DNA of 64,000 bases from Inia geoffrensis (lineage: Eukaryota; Chordata; Mammalia; Artiodactyla; Iniidae), in assembly GCA_036417435.1 (NCBI GenBank), contig CM070903.1, positions 81,585,501 to 81,649,500 of the forward strand, given 5' to 3'. Within the stretch, counting starts at the first letter, position 1, and every line of letters begins with the position of its first letter. A model generated the notes under the pieces. It had not been told where the DNA came from. It saw only the letters and a list, made by a program, of their open reading frames with translations, and did no database searches. Both the position numbers and the translations under genes were made by a program. Of the stretch, positions 24,455 to 35,680 are shown piece after piece.

Positions 24455-25221
24455 GTGTCAAAACCCAGAATTTAGGGAATTATAAGCCTCTTGTATCTCT
24501 GAGGACAGGGGTTCTGGGTGAGGCTAAACCTCAAAAGAATTGGCTGAAAGCTTGTTTGAAGAGTAGTTAGAATCCCAGATTTCTTCTTTCACTTCAAGCA
24601 GCCAGATAACCATACAAACAAGAAATTTACTTTCAGAAAATGATGAAGTGGGTAGACTGAGGCAGAAGGACCAGAAATGACTAAGAGTAAAAATGAGTCA
24701 ACACACTCAAAACAGGAGGATTAGAGAAAAACCTGCTTGTTAAAGTGCCTTCTTTTCCCTCTTGGCCTCCAAAATGTTGAAAATCAAGTGTGTTGTTATC
24801 TCCCTCCCCAGGCAGGACTTGGGAGGACTCCTGTGTAGGTAGATGAGTAGCCTACAAATATTGACATGATGGAGTAATCCCCCCCCCACAATAAAAAAGG
24901 CTGCTTCTCTTGCTATCCAGCTACCCTTCAGTGAGTCCCACCAGCCTACAAGCCCCACCAATATACTTCCAATCAGCATTTAGTGCCTCTCTTAAATTGA
25001 AAAGGCAGCCAAAGGTCACAAGACATTTGGAGAAAGAATATAATGTGAAAGCCACAAAAGTAGACCAAAGGAAAAAAAATGGAACTGAAGAAAGAAAGAC
25101 AATGCAAGAAGAAGAGAAAAATGACTCAAAACTATCATCAATGCCCTCTGGGAAAAAAAAAAAAAAGAGATATTGCATACATGAAACAAGAACAGAAAAC
25201 TCTAAAAAGAGTACTCAAATC
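24455..25221. other. Unassigned, A-rich towards the end
   Basis: Contains a C-homopolymer near 24881-24889 and A-rich DNA at 25000-25200. The 108-codon frame at 24910-25236 is lysine-rich only because the DNA is A-rich. Confidence 0.25.
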
Positions 25222-25237
25222 AAAAATCGTTCTTAGA

Positions 25238-25461
25238 GGGCTTCCCTGGTGGCGCAGTGGTTGAGAGTCCACCTGCCGATGCAAGGGACACGGGTTCACG
25301 CCCTGGTTTGGGAAGATCTTACGTGCCGCGGAGCAGCTGGGCCTGTGAGCCGTGCCTGCTGAGCCTGCGCATCCAGAGCCTGTGCTCCACAGCGGGAGAG
25401 GCCATGACGGTGAGAGGCCTGCGTACCGCAAAAAAACAAAACAAAACAAAACAAAAAACAA
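25238..25461 (+). mobile_element. CHR SINE, 16-bp TSD
   Basis: Full short-form CHR: head 'gggcttccctggtggcgc', middle 'gtgccgcggagcagctggg', end 'gtgagaggcctgcgtaccgc', tail (CAAAA)n. An exact 16-nt duplication (aaaaatcgttcttaga) lies at 25222-25237 and 25462-25477. The B box is degenerate (ggttcacgccc). Confidence 0.92.
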
Positions 25462-25626
25462 AAAAATCGTTCTTAGAAAATTTAAGAGCCTTTAGGAGAA
25501 ATTAAAATTGTAAGAAAAAAATTGGAAGGTAAAGTTGATTAGATTTCTAAGAAGTCAGAATAACAACAAAAAAGAGAAGGGAACATAAGAGAGAAGAAAT
25601 TAGAGGATCAATCCAAGAGATTCAAC

Positions 25627-26537
25627 TTTGTGAGAAACCTCCATACTACTGTTCATAGCAGCTATACCATTTTGCATTCCCACCAACAGTGTACAAGGGT
25701 TCCAATTTCTCTACATCCTCATCAACACTTGTGAGTTTTTTCACTAATAGCCATCCTGACAGGTATGAGATAATATCACATTTTCATTTTGATTTGCATT
25801 TCCCTGATGACTAATCATGTTGAGCATTTTTAAGTATATCTGTTGGCCAATTATATGTCTTCTTTGGCAAAATGTATATTCAAGTCATTAGCCCATTTTT
25901 TAATTGGGTTATTACTTTTTATGCTAATTGAGTTGTAGGAATTCCTTATATATTTTGAAGATCAAACCCTTAACTACTATGTGATCCACCAATCCTACTT
26001 CTCGGTGTTTATCCTCAAGAATTGAAATTAGAATCTCAAAGACATATTAGCACTTTCATGTTCTTTGCTACACTATTCACAATAGCCAAGTTGAAGAAAC
26101 AACCCAGATGTCCATTGATGAATGGATAAAGAAAAAATGGGATATACATACAAGGGAATACCATTCAGCCTTAAAAAAAGAAGGGAATTGTGCGATGGGT
26201 GACAACATGGAAGAACCTTGAGAAAATTATGCTAATGGAAATAAGCCAGTCATGGAAATGGTGCATGATTCCACTTACTTGAGGTATCTAAAATAATCAA
26301 ATTCATAAAATCAAAGAGTAGAGTGGTGGTTGCCAGGGGCTGAGAGGAGGGAGAAAAGGGTAGTTACTAATCAGCGGGCATAAAGTTTCAGTTAAGCAAG
26401 ATGAATAAGCTCTAGAGATTGCTGTACAACATTGCACCTGTAGTCAACAACACGAATTATATTCTTAACAATTTGTTAAGAGGGTAGCTCTCATGTTAAG
26501 TGTCCTGACCACAGTAAAATATTTCTTTTTAATCTAG
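25627..26537 (+). mobile_element. Twin-primed L1 with 5' inversion
   Basis: 25632-25973 is L1 ORF2 in minus orientation ('cattcccaccaacagtgtac', 'gatttgcatttccctgatg'). 25974-26537 is the directly following ORF2/3'-UTR part in plus orientation ('gatgtccattgatgaatgg', 'cattcagccttaaaaaaag', 'gtggttgccaggggctgag'). The two parts abut at the same consensus point without loss, as in twin priming. The short duplication gattcaac at 25619-25626 and 26538-26545 encloses the whole, so it is one insertion. Non-functional. Confidence 0.85.
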
Positions 26538-26545
26538 GATTCAAC

Positions 26546-28380
26546 ATTTGAATAGTAAAATTTCCAGAAAAAGAAAATTACAGAAAGAAATAATTTTCCA
26601 AAAGTGAAAAACACAGATTTCTTGATTTAAGGGAACCAAAAGGAGTGCGGCACATTAACTACAAAAGGAACCACAATAAGACATTATTATGAAATTTCAG
26701 AGTAGTAGTAATAAAGAAAATATCCTAAAATTTTCCAGAGATGGGGAAAAGAGGTTACATACACAAGTTCAAGCATCAGTTAGTCATTGGATTTTTCCAC
26801 AATCCTAGAAGCTAGCAAATTGAGTAAGGCCTCCAACATTCTGAGATAATATTATTTCCAACCTAGAAGTTTATACCCAACCAATTTTCTAATTAAAATG
26901 AGGGAGGAATAGATATTTTCAGACATATGATGTCTCAAAATATTCTTCTCCTCTCATGGACTCATTCTCAGCAAGCTATCAGAAGAAGTGTTACAACCAA
27001 GAAAAAAACAACAAAACAAAGAGAGAGAGAGAGAGAGGAAGATTTGAGCATACAGGAAACAGAGGATCTGACTCAGCAGAAAAAGGAAGGGAATTTTTAG
27101 TGTGATGATTTGGGGAAATCTGTTACCCTAAAAAGCAACCGAGGAAGGATTCCAAAGAGGAGCAATCCCTTCATGACAAGCAGATTGTAAGGCTTTGCTT
27201 CCAATGTCACAATCTAAAGTGTCCTTGTGTCGTTTCCTTTCAGGTGTTTCCAGGAGGTAGGAAACATTGAAGTCCATTATTGAGAGAAGATACGAGGTAC
27301 ATCAAGTTCATTTCTGAGGGCAGGGTATTTTCAGGTGGCTCACAAATAAGATGGGAACTAGGGAGACAACAAAGATTGAGATAACATGTATCACACAGGG
27401 AACAGGGAACCTTAAAAAATCATCCTTTATGCAGGCTATGAACTAGGACCATTTCTCTGGCTAAAAAAGGCTCATTGATAAGGCAAAGATCAAGGAAGAT
27501 TCACCATATAGATATTCAAAAGGAAATAGGCAGTAAGATGAATATCCACCATTGGAAATTTCTCACTGGCCACATTTCCCTCACATACTCCTGTCTCTAA
27601 TGCATCCGAAAAATCTCCAGCAAGTTATCATGGCTGGAAGTTGGAAACTGCAATTGACTAAACTTCAGCAAAGTAAGAATTTAGTTTGAGGACTTCTGGT
27701 TTGACGATGGGGCATAAGGTTTCCACTTTTTCCTTTCCTTGGAAATCAACCTAAAGCAACCAGTAGGATGAGAAGCAGAAATGCAAACTCTTCCTTCAAA
27801 GAAACCAGGAGGTTGCTAAAACCTCTAGTCACAAAGCTAGAGGAAACAGGATGGATTAGGGAGAACATTGGAATTCTATGAGGAGTATATGAGAAAGAGG
27901 ATGCCCACAGCTACAGATCTCAGAAAGAGATCATAAAGTATACTTTTTAAGGACAGGTGCATACTCTGAGTTGCAAAATCTAATTTTTTTTGTAACTGAA
28001 GGGATATAGTGTACAGACAATGTCAGGTTCCCAGGACCTGGTTTTGATGTAAAAAGTGTAGAAGGCAAGGTTGAATTACACTGGCAAGACATAATTTCAG
28101 GTATCAGTCTACCTATGTGGTTGGGGGAGAAGAGAGACTTGCAAAGTGAAAACCCCCATAGCTGCCTTTTTCCGTTATTGGGAAAAACTAAAGGCTGTAA
28201 AAACTCATTAAACCCCCTTAAAATCCAGAATCAAAAGAAAACTTCTGCTCACTTAAAATGTAGGCCTGGACCCACCTGCATATGAATCTCCTGGAAATAA
28301 ATAACTGATGCAGAAAAAACACCTCTGTCAAAAATGAGGTCACCAAAAGGAACTGCAAAGATCTATACAAAGATCCTATT
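26546..28380. other. Mostly unassigned; L1-like stretch 26560-27010
   Basis: 26560-27010 resembles the ORF1-end/inter-ORF part of old L1 or HAL1 ('aggaaccacaataagacat', 'cctccaacattctgagataa', 'cctagaagtttatacccaac', 'atagatattttcagacatat'). A GA dinucleotide run lies at 27021-27038. 27040-28380 has nothing I can name. Confidence 0.35.
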
Positions 28381-28394
28381 AAAAACAAGTGAGG

Positions 28395-28719
28395 CAGGGA
28401 CTTCCCTGGTGGCGCAGTGGTAAAGAATCTGACTGCCAATGCAAGGGACACGGGTTTGATCCCTGGTCCAGAAAGATCCCACATGCCGGGGGGCAACTAA
28501 GCCCATGTACCACAACTACTGAGCCTGCGCTCTAGAACCCACGAGCCACAACTACTGAGCCCACGTGTCGCAACTACTGAAGCCTGCGCACCTAGAGCCT
28601 GTGCTCCACAACAAGAGAAGCCACCACAATGAGAAGCCCACGCATCACAACAAAGACCCAGTGCAGTCAAAAACAAATTGATAGATAAATAAATAAATAA
28701 ATAAATTTTAAAAAGAAAG
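28395..28719 (+). mobile_element. CHR SINE, long form
   Basis: About 325 bp, longer than the short-form copies because of the extra 'ccacaactactgagccc' repeats that mark the older CHR type. The tail is (AAAT)n. Imperfect duplication: aaaacaagtgagg (28382-28394) and aaaacaagagagg (28720-28732), 12 of 13. Frames across it are spurious. Confidence 0.88.
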
Positions 28720-28734
28720 AAAACAAGAGAGGAA

Positions 28735-29735
28735 AAGAAAAAACAAACAGGATGTGAAAGACATCTATCAGGGAAAAAAGTTGCTTTGGACAATTTGAAA
28801 ACTGTGACTATTTCACCACAAAATTTTAAAAAATAAAAGAAGATTCGATTGCAAAATTGCAAGGACACACAGTGTCTCAGGAAAAAGTAACACAGAGACA
28901 TACTATTAACCAATGCTACTGAACTTCAAAGACAAAAAATTCTTTGGGTAACTATGCAAAAATACTAAATCATTTTCAAAAGAGAAATATAAGGCTGATC
29001 TCAGATTTCCAAAGAGCAAATTTTCCACAACAGAAAGTAGTCGAGCAATGCTTATAAATCCTCAAGAGAAATTGTAACCAAAGAATATTTAAAACACTCA
29101 AAACGTCACTCAAGTGCAAAGGCAAAAAATGAACATTTTGAACATCTGATGAGCCCTTCTTGTCGAAAATACTAGATGATGAACTTCCATCAGCCAACAG
29201 ATAAATGAGAAAGACCACAATAAGACTGGCATTGGGACTGATCCACTTTACTGTAGGACAAAGATTAAAGCAAATGCAGGGATTATGGTAACAACGCAAA
29301 ATGTAAATGTAATAATCCTGACTATATGGGAACAACATATATAACGGATTTGAGAAGAGATTTGGGAGAATAAATAGGTACTAATATTTGCTGAATTCAC
29401 TCATACTTTATAGCAAGGGGTCAAAAGATATCATTGGAAGCTGATAAATCAAGTAAAAATAATGGAAGTTTATTTAGCCAGACAAAGGTGAATGCTAAGA
29501 AAAATGGCAACTAAAATTGAATGGAGGGGTAAAAGGAAAGCAAAAGGAAAATACTAATTTGTGATTGCTCACAGTGTGGAGTTAGATTCTGTCTAGACAG
29601 ACATAGGATTAAAGGTTTTAAGTTACAGTTATAACAATAACCTTTAGATCAAAAAGAAATAATTTTCAAAGTATTAGAATAAACACACACATTCAAAAAA
29701 TTTACAAAACACATCGCATGGTAGAAATTAAAATA
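28735..29735 (+). mobile_element. Probable decayed L1/HAL1 interior
   Basis: Some phrases match the old L1 ORF1 region ('tgatctcagatttccaaag', 'cagatttccaaagagcaaat', 'acactcaaaacgtcactc'), and the A-rich plus strand suits an L1 sense strand. Too diverged for a firm family call. Confidence 0.35.
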
Positions 29736-29739
29736 CTAA

Positions 29740-30965
29740 AACACAAACTTAAATAATATGACAGAACTAAGCTAAAACGTTTGCTCTGTGAAAGACTGTA
29801 AGAGGATGAAAAGACAGCTACAGAATGAGAGAAAAATATTTGCAAAACATGTATCTGACAAAGAGCTACTATTTAGAATATATTTTAAAAACTCTCAAAA
29901 TGCAACTGTAAAATAAGGACAGGTTGGTAAAAGGGAACCAACTTTCAGTTATAAGGCGAATAAGGTCTGACGATCTGATGTATAACATGGTGTCTATAGT
30001 TGACAACACTGTGTTGTATCATTGAAATTTGCTCAGAGAGTAGAACTTAAATATTCCCACCCCCCTCCCCACAAAAAAGGTAAATATGTGATGGATGTGT
30101 TAATTAATTCAATGAGAGGAAAACTTTCACATTGTGTATGTATATTAAACCATTTTGTTGTACACCTTAAATATCTTACAATTTCATACCTATCAGAATA
30201 ACTAAAATTAAAAATTGGTGCCAACACCAACTGCTGGTGAGAATGCAGAGAAACTGGATGACTCGTAATTTGCTGGTGGGAATATAAAATGGTATGGCCA
30301 CTCTGGAAAGCAGTTTTTCAGTTTCTGAAAAACTGAACATGCGTTTACCATGCAATTCAGCAATTGCATTTCTGGGCATTAATCACACAGAAACCTGTAC
30401 ACAAATGTACACAGCAATTTCATTTGTAAAGGCCAAAAACTGGAATCAGCCCAGATGTCCTTCAGCTGGTGAATAGTTAAATAAATTGTGGTATATCCAT
30501 CATGGAATACTACTCAGCAACAAAAAGGCACGAACTACTGATACAGGAAACAATGGGGATGAATCTCCAGAGAATTATGCTGAGTAAAATAATGCCAATC
30601 CCAAAAGGTTACATACTGTTTCCGTTTATATTACAATCCTAAAATTCCATGATTATATATAGAAATGGAGAACAGATTAGTAGTTATCGTGGATTAAAGA
30701 TGGAGTGAGGATAGGTGGAAAGTGGGTGTGACCATTATGGAGCAACAGAAGGGATTCTTCTGGTGATGGAAATGTTCTGTATCTTGACTACATCAATCTC
30801 AATATCCTGGTTGTGATATTACAGTATACTTTTGTAAGAGGTTACCTTTGGGAAAAGCTGGGTAAAGAGCATAAAAGATCTCTGTGTATTATTTCTTACA
30901 ACTGCACATGAATGTATGTACAATTATGTCAAAATATAAAATTTAATTGTTAAAAAGCTGATAGA
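29740..30965 (+). mobile_element. Old L1M ORF2 end interrupted by a second L1 3' UTR
   Basis: 29770-29905 is ORF2 ('gagagaaaaatatttgcaaa', 'tttagaatatattttaaaaa'). 29910-30180 is the 3' UTR of another L1 ('gaataaggtctgacgatctg', 'atagttgacaacactgtgtt'). 30185-30965 returns to ORF2 ('ccaactgctggtgagaatgc', 'ccttcagctggtgaatag') and a different 3' UTR. The order suggests a nested insertion. All frames are broken. Confidence 0.6.
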
Positions 30966-31261
30966 AGGTATTTTTTTGCCTTCAGAATTACTGACAATGG
31001 ATACAATGGAGTTGTTAACATTTGATACACAAGTTATTCCAAGGGAACAATTGATAAAACCACATTTTGATGGCATCATTTGCGTATCAGCTGCAGTTGG
31101 TTAGTAATATGTAGCATCAACTGGTCGCATCATTTATCAACACTAAGTCACCAAGACTCTTAAAAAAAATCACAACCCATAAGCATTATAGAATTCATTA
31201 CTAAAACTAAGAGAATTACTTGGAATGGTATTTTTAAATCTCACATTAACAACAAATAAGG

Positions 31262-31892
31262 TTTTTTTTATTTTTCTAACATCTTTCTTGGAGTATAATT
31301 GCTTTACAATGGTGTGCTAGTTTCTGCTTTACAACAAAGTGAACCAGCTATACATATACATATATCCCCATATCTCTTCCCTCTTGCGTCTCCCTCCCTC
31401 CCACCCCTCTAGGTGGTCACAAAGCACCGAGCTGATCTCCCTGTGCTATGCGGCTGCTTCCCACTAGCTATCAGTTTTACATTTGGTAGTGTATATATGT
31501 CCATGCCACTCTCTCACTTCATCCCAGCTTACCCTTCCCCCTCCCCGTGTCCTCAAGGCCATTCTCTGCTAGGTCTGTGTCTTTATTCCCTTCCTGCCAC
31601 TAGGTTGTTCATGACCATTTATCTTTTTTTAGATTCCATATATATGTGTTAGCATACGGTATTTGTTTTCCTCTTTCTTACTTACTTCATTCTGTATGAC
31701 AGACTCTAGGTCCATCCACCTCACTACAAATAACTCAATTTCATTTCTCTTATGGCTGAGTAATCTTCCATTGTATATATGTGCCACATCTTCTTTATCC
31801 ATTCATCTGTCGATGGACACTTAGGTTGCTTCCATGTCCTGGCTATTGTAAATAGAGCTGCAATGAACATTGTAGTACATGACTCTTTTTGA
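31262..31892 (-). mobile_element. 5'-truncated L1, minus orientation, 11-bp TSD
   Basis: Starts with the reversed 3' end ('ctttcttggagtataattgc'), passes 'gctgcttcccactagctatc' and ends within ORF2 ('atctgtcgatggacactta'). An exact 11-nt duplication (aacaaataagg) lies at 31251-31261 and 31893-31903. Same lineage as 8466-9187. Confidence 0.88.
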
Positions 31893-31904
31893 AACAAATA
31901 AGGG

Positions 31905-32235
31905 TTTGAATGTCTTAGCGTGCATAAGGAAATCAGGTCTATAAAGAAAAAATTTTTTTAAATATTTTGTTCACTATTTGAAGTGACTGGAATGCTTTAT
32001 TTCAATCAAAAAAAAGTAAAAGTAGCAGATTGACATATCTTTTAAATACATTTAAAAATTAAAGTCCTTAAACTGCAAGAAAATAATATCAATCTCGTTA
32101 AATGAAGGAAATTATGGTGAGGTGTAACAACGAAGTTAAATCATGTTAATCTCATTTACTAACACCTTTCAAAATTTCCATCTTTGCATGAGTGAAATAA
32201 GGATAGGCTTTTTTTTTTTAAATCTGATGAATTCT
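31905..32235. other. Unassigned AT-rich DNA
   Basis: No named repeat or coding signal. Confidence 0.3.
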
Positions 32236-32239
32236 GACA

Positions 32240-32420
32240 ACCTAAAACAATGATCCTCAAACTCAGAATCGTCTACTCGCATGATTACTAAAATGCAGAT
32301 TCTTAGGCACCCAGTCCACCCCTGAGATTCAGAGTCATGGGTTTTTTGGTTTGTTTGCTTTTTTTCTTTTTAACAACTATCCTAGGGGATTTTGATTAAG
32401 TGGTGTAAACTTTTTAAAGA
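32240..32420 (+). mobile_element. Diverged MER5-like element
   Basis: 'aatgatcctcaaactcagaa', 'actaaaatgcagattcttag', 'cacccctgagattcagagtc' follow the MER5A order. A T-rich insertion interrupts it near 32341-32370. Confidence 0.5.
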
Positions 32421-32424
32421 AATA

Positions 32425-33400
32425 TAATTCAGTAAAATTCAACCCTTATGTATTGGATTGGGCTCACAATTCTTTTATGAGTCAGGTTGGGGGTATGTAA
32501 TTATTAACCATATCTTCTTAATCAATAGGAAAGTGACTTTTTAAAAATTAATAGACTATTTATTTTAGCAGTTCTAGCTTTACAGAAAAATTGAGGGTAA
32601 AATGTCCCTATATCCCAGTTTCCTCTATTATTAACATGTTGCATTCACGTGGTACATTTGTTACAATTGATGAGCCAGTACTGGAAAGTGACTTTGAAAT
32701 GACATGTCCAAGGCCGCAAGTGTCTGGGCTTCTGCTGGGAACCTAAGCCACACCCACACCCTCACTTGAACAAGCTGCCTGGTACTTTCTCTTGAAAGAT
32801 GTTGTATACAGATTAACACCATAATGACTGTAATTGTTCTGTGCCAGTATCTGAACACAGGTGGCAGCAGGACTCATTCGACTAAGCACTTTGGTTGGTG
32901 CCTGGGATGGTTAGTATTTATCCTGGCTCCATCTGATATTTCCAGATTTGTATGATGATTAGATTTAAAGATCTATGTGATTAATCCACTTGTGATTATG
33001 TAAAAACATCAGACAACATTTGCAGGATACCTGTTCTGTTGTATGATGTAATCGGTGTAATTAGGAAGGGTTTTATATCTACAATTCAAACTTTCATATC
33101 CACTTGTTTGGAAAGAAGATACACTTCTTATAATAGCATCTTCAACTACAAATATGTTTGAAAAAGGTTTCGATGTATCATTGCAGTTACCGCAAAGATG
33201 AGCAAGAGGTAAACTGCTAACAGGTAACAGAGGAGATCGGACGTTCCTTTAAATAGAACTAAATTGGCATAGATACTGCATTAGCAGGAATCATTAATTT
33301 TGTCACTATTATTTTTAAATAAAGTACGTTTAAAATTTAGTTGTCTAAGAAATCTGTGATGCCAGCCTGTCATCTTGACTCCCAGCATTGTGATCAAGGA
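32425..33400. other. Unassigned DNA leading to the CpG island
   Basis: AT-rich, no clear repeat, no protein-like frame. It would be intron if the minus-strand transcript suggested by the CpG island exists. Confidence 0.3.
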
Positions 33401-33494
33401 AGCGGCTGTCTAGAGGAAGAGCTGATGAGAGCCTGGCGGTTGCTCAACGGACGGGAGGGCGCCTTCTCGCTGGTTGAGGGCTTCTGGCCCTCAC

Positions 33495-33740
33495 CTGCCA
33501 AAGTGTGAGAATCTTTTACTGGTTTATCTAACACATGAGCATTAGTCCCTGTCGTGTGCCAAGCGCCCTTGCCGGGCGGCGGACTGGCGCTGCGGCCAAA
33601 CTGAGAACAAACGAAGAATAGGAACCCCGCGGCATTCCAAAGCGCATGACACCCCGGAATCCCCCCGCCCTCCGGCTGCTCCTCAGAGGGGCGTGGCCGA
33701 GCGTGCGGGCGGGGGCGGGGCCTGTCGCCCGGGAAACCAC
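33495..33740 (-). other. Candidate first exon, minus strand
   Basis: Minus-strand transcription from the GC boxes would reach a donor of near-consensus quality (GGCAG|GTGAGG). The exon would end at 33495; its start is not defined. A 70-codon frame (33740-33528) lies inside it but ends in a stop before the donor, so the exon would be 5' UTR or non-coding. This is inference from splice and promoter signals only. Confidence 0.4.
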
Positions 33741-33914
33741 GGGCAGAGCATCTGTGCTCTTACAGGCCCCAGTTTCGGTTGAACTGTTGCAGGTGGTCGC
33801 CCTGGGCCGTTGCTACCCCCGAACGCCAGTGGGGGAAGAAGGGTCTCTGAGGCTCAGGTGCACCGAGGCCCCAGCCGCTCTTTGCGACGCCACCGCGGGC
33901 TTCGGGAACAATAG

Positions 33915-34107
33915 ATGTGGTTTGGGTTGATTTCGCCCAGACCTGGTGGTGCCTCGGTCAGGGTGGCCCACAGACCCGTCCCTAATCTCCTAGTCTCGAA
34001 GTCTGCGTGCCCTTCGTCTGGAGAAGCAGAAGCGCGGACGCCGGAAAGAGCCGCTGCTGGCCGTGGGGAAGAAAGTTCTCTCCTCATCCTCGGCCTGGGC
34101 CGCCCAA
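33915..34107 (+). other. Candidate first exon, plus strand
   Basis: A 101-codon frame opens at 33915 inside the CpG island and stays open past the donor CCCAA|GTAAGG at 34107/34108. The protein is rich in arginine, glycine, proline and serine, as expected for any frame in GC-rich DNA, and shows no domain. If the donor is used, 64 full codons remain in the exon and the split is after the first base of the next codon. That phase does not match the open frame of the candidate exon at 35210-35290. Confidence 0.3.
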
Positions 34108-34451
34108 GTAAGGTCGGTGGCTACAAACCACGCCACAGCTCAAACTCCCATACTAGTGGTAGCTTCTGGAGGGCACTCATTGTCACCACCTGTTTGTGGC
34201 TTGGAGAGTTGGAAAGTTGACTATGACGTAGCTTGAAGGGATTCCTGCTCAGGCCCGCAGGTCACCTTTGTAGATGTCAGTCTGTTGTTGCTGAACTAGG
34301 GTCCACAGAAGCTTGACCTTCTGAACATCCGGCATGTGAGTGACACTGATTAATCAGTGGTTTAATCAACAAAGGCACGTGTATTACCTACCTACTTTAT
34401 CCCCTCACTACCTCTTCCCAAGGGGTTCTCAACGGGCTCAGAAACTCTTCC

Positions 34452-34704
34452 ACAGGGAGATCAGCTCTGACCACCTAGAGGTGGGATAAGGAAGGTGGAA
34501 GGGAGACCCAAGAGTATATGGGGATATACGTATGCACAGAGGGGTTATATTATGCATACGTATGATATACGTATGCATATAGGGGATATATACGTATGCA
34601 TATGGGGATATACGTATGCATATAGCTGATTCCCTTTGTTTTACAGCAAAAACTAACACAACACTGAAAAGCAATTATACTCCAATAAAGATGTTAAAAA
34701 AACA
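34452..34704 (+). mobile_element. Short L1 3' end with TSD and internal repeat expansion
   Basis: Begins 'cagggagatcagctctgacc' and ends 'tatactccaataaagatg' plus A tail, as in the L1 3' UTR of 8466-9187. Duplication aaactcttcc at 34442-34451 and 34705-34714. The middle is expanded by an AT-rich repeat (34520-34622). Confidence 0.85.
34520..34622 (+). repeat. TACGTATGCA minisatellite inside the L1
   Basis: Four direct copies of tacgtatgca (34527-34536, 34568-34577, 34591-34600, 34611-34620) and one inverted copy (34553-34562), separated by 'tatggggata'-like spacers. The related L1 copies have only one 'ggggatatatgtata' at this position, so it is a local expansion. The core TACGTA is self-complementary, so the strand could fold. 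Confidence 0.8.
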
Positions 34705-34719
34705 AAACTCTTCCCCAGT

Positions 34720-35205
34720 GAATTCCAGTAGAAAATGATTTTGGAGTCTCTTTTAATGTCCATTTCCTCAAGGATAGTTCAGGGAATCACCACTTCCCTG
34801 CTTCCTCCAAGGACATAAGCCTTAACCAGAACCAGCTTCGTAAAGGGCCAACCTGTGCAGTCACAGGGCTCCAGGCTCAGAAGGACACGGTGATCAGAGG
34901 GCCCTGTGCTTGCTTTAATGCTCTGTAGTCGAAATCTTAGAATTCTTCACTTTTGAACAACGGGCCCCCATTTTCATTTTTCACTGGGCCCAGCCAAATA
35001 TGCACCAACTCTCCTCTTTTCCCACAGGCTTTCTTTGGTGACATTGAATTATATAAAAATATAATTACAAGCGTTCTTCTCTAGACCTCTCAGTAGCTAC
35101 TAAGACATCCAGAGACAGAGGAGGGATGATTATACTTACTAAACTGAGAGTTTTTGAGATATTGAGACCTTTGTGATCCAGTGCTCACCCTCCACTCCTC
35201 ATATT
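34720..35205. other. Unassigned DNA, would be intron
   Basis: No recognised repeat. It lies between the plus-strand donor at 34107 and the candidate acceptor at 35208-35209. Confidence 0.3.
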
Positions 35206-35209
35206 TTAG

Positions 35210-35290
35210 GGTCTTTGAAATATGTGCAAAATGTGGAAATGCTACACCTCTGAGGGCAACAACGTTTGGCTCCTTGCCTGAGAGAAACAG
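35210..35290 (+). other. Candidate internal exon, 81 nt
   Basis: Preceded by a pyrimidine-rich tract and AG (cctccactcctcatattttag, AG at 35208-35209), followed by AACAG|GTAAGG (35290/35291), both strong mammalian signals. One of the three frames is open throughout (after one leftover base) and reads VFEICAKCGNATPLR...; the other two hit stops. It lies 1.1 kb downstream of the CpG island in the same orientation as the plus-strand donor. A CAKCG sequence is present, but one CxxC is not enough to claim a zinc-binding domain. It could be a chance pairing of sites. Confidence 0.35.
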
Positions 35291-35299
35291 GTAAGGAAT

Positions 35300-35680
35300 C
35301 AGCTAATCATGTATCTATGGGTGGGTGCTCTGGGACTGTTTTTACAGGTGCCCTGGAAGGGCTGGTGCAGGTGGGTGTGGGGGAGTGCAGAGAGCAGAGG
35401 CTGCATTGTTTGACATGGTTCAGAAGAAGTAAGGGACTTGGAGAAGGAGATTCAAAAGCTGGGCCATCCAATTCTGTAGCCACAAACTACAGGTGGCTCC
35501 TGAGCACTTGAAGGGTGGCTGTCTGAAATACGATATGCTCTAAATGTGCAAAGAACTCCAGATTTCAAAGTCTCACTTTTTATAGTAAAGTATTCTATAT
35601 TTTAAAATAAGTTGCATGTTGAAATGATATTTTGGATATATTAAGCATTAACATGAATTGTACTTGTTCAGTTTTACTTT
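35300..35680. other. Unassigned DNA
   Basis: No named repeat. The 81-codon frame at 35266-35511 overlaps the candidate exon and has no recognisable domain. Confidence 0.3.

Larger units (their letters stand above)
33420..34140. promoter_or_regulatory. CpG island, TATA-less promoter candidate
   Basis: I counted 51 CpGs in 33541-34140, compared with near absence in neighbouring DNA, so the density is close to that expected for its high GC content. It has GC boxes for Sp1/KLF factors: gggcgggggcgggg at 33707-33720 and ggggcgtggcc at 33688-33698. No TATA box is seen. It contains no SINE or L1. Splice donors point outwards on both strands: minus GGCAG|GTGAGG (33494/33495) and plus CCCAA|GTAAGG (34107/34108). 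CpG islands of this kind normally mark the 5' end of a housekeeping-type gene or divergent pair in mammals. The gene cannot be named from this window. Confidence 0.75.

Noticed and set aside
27021..27038. GA microsatellite as a regulatory GAGA element
   Set aside because: Only about nine dinucleotide units in L1-like DNA; nothing suggests regulation.
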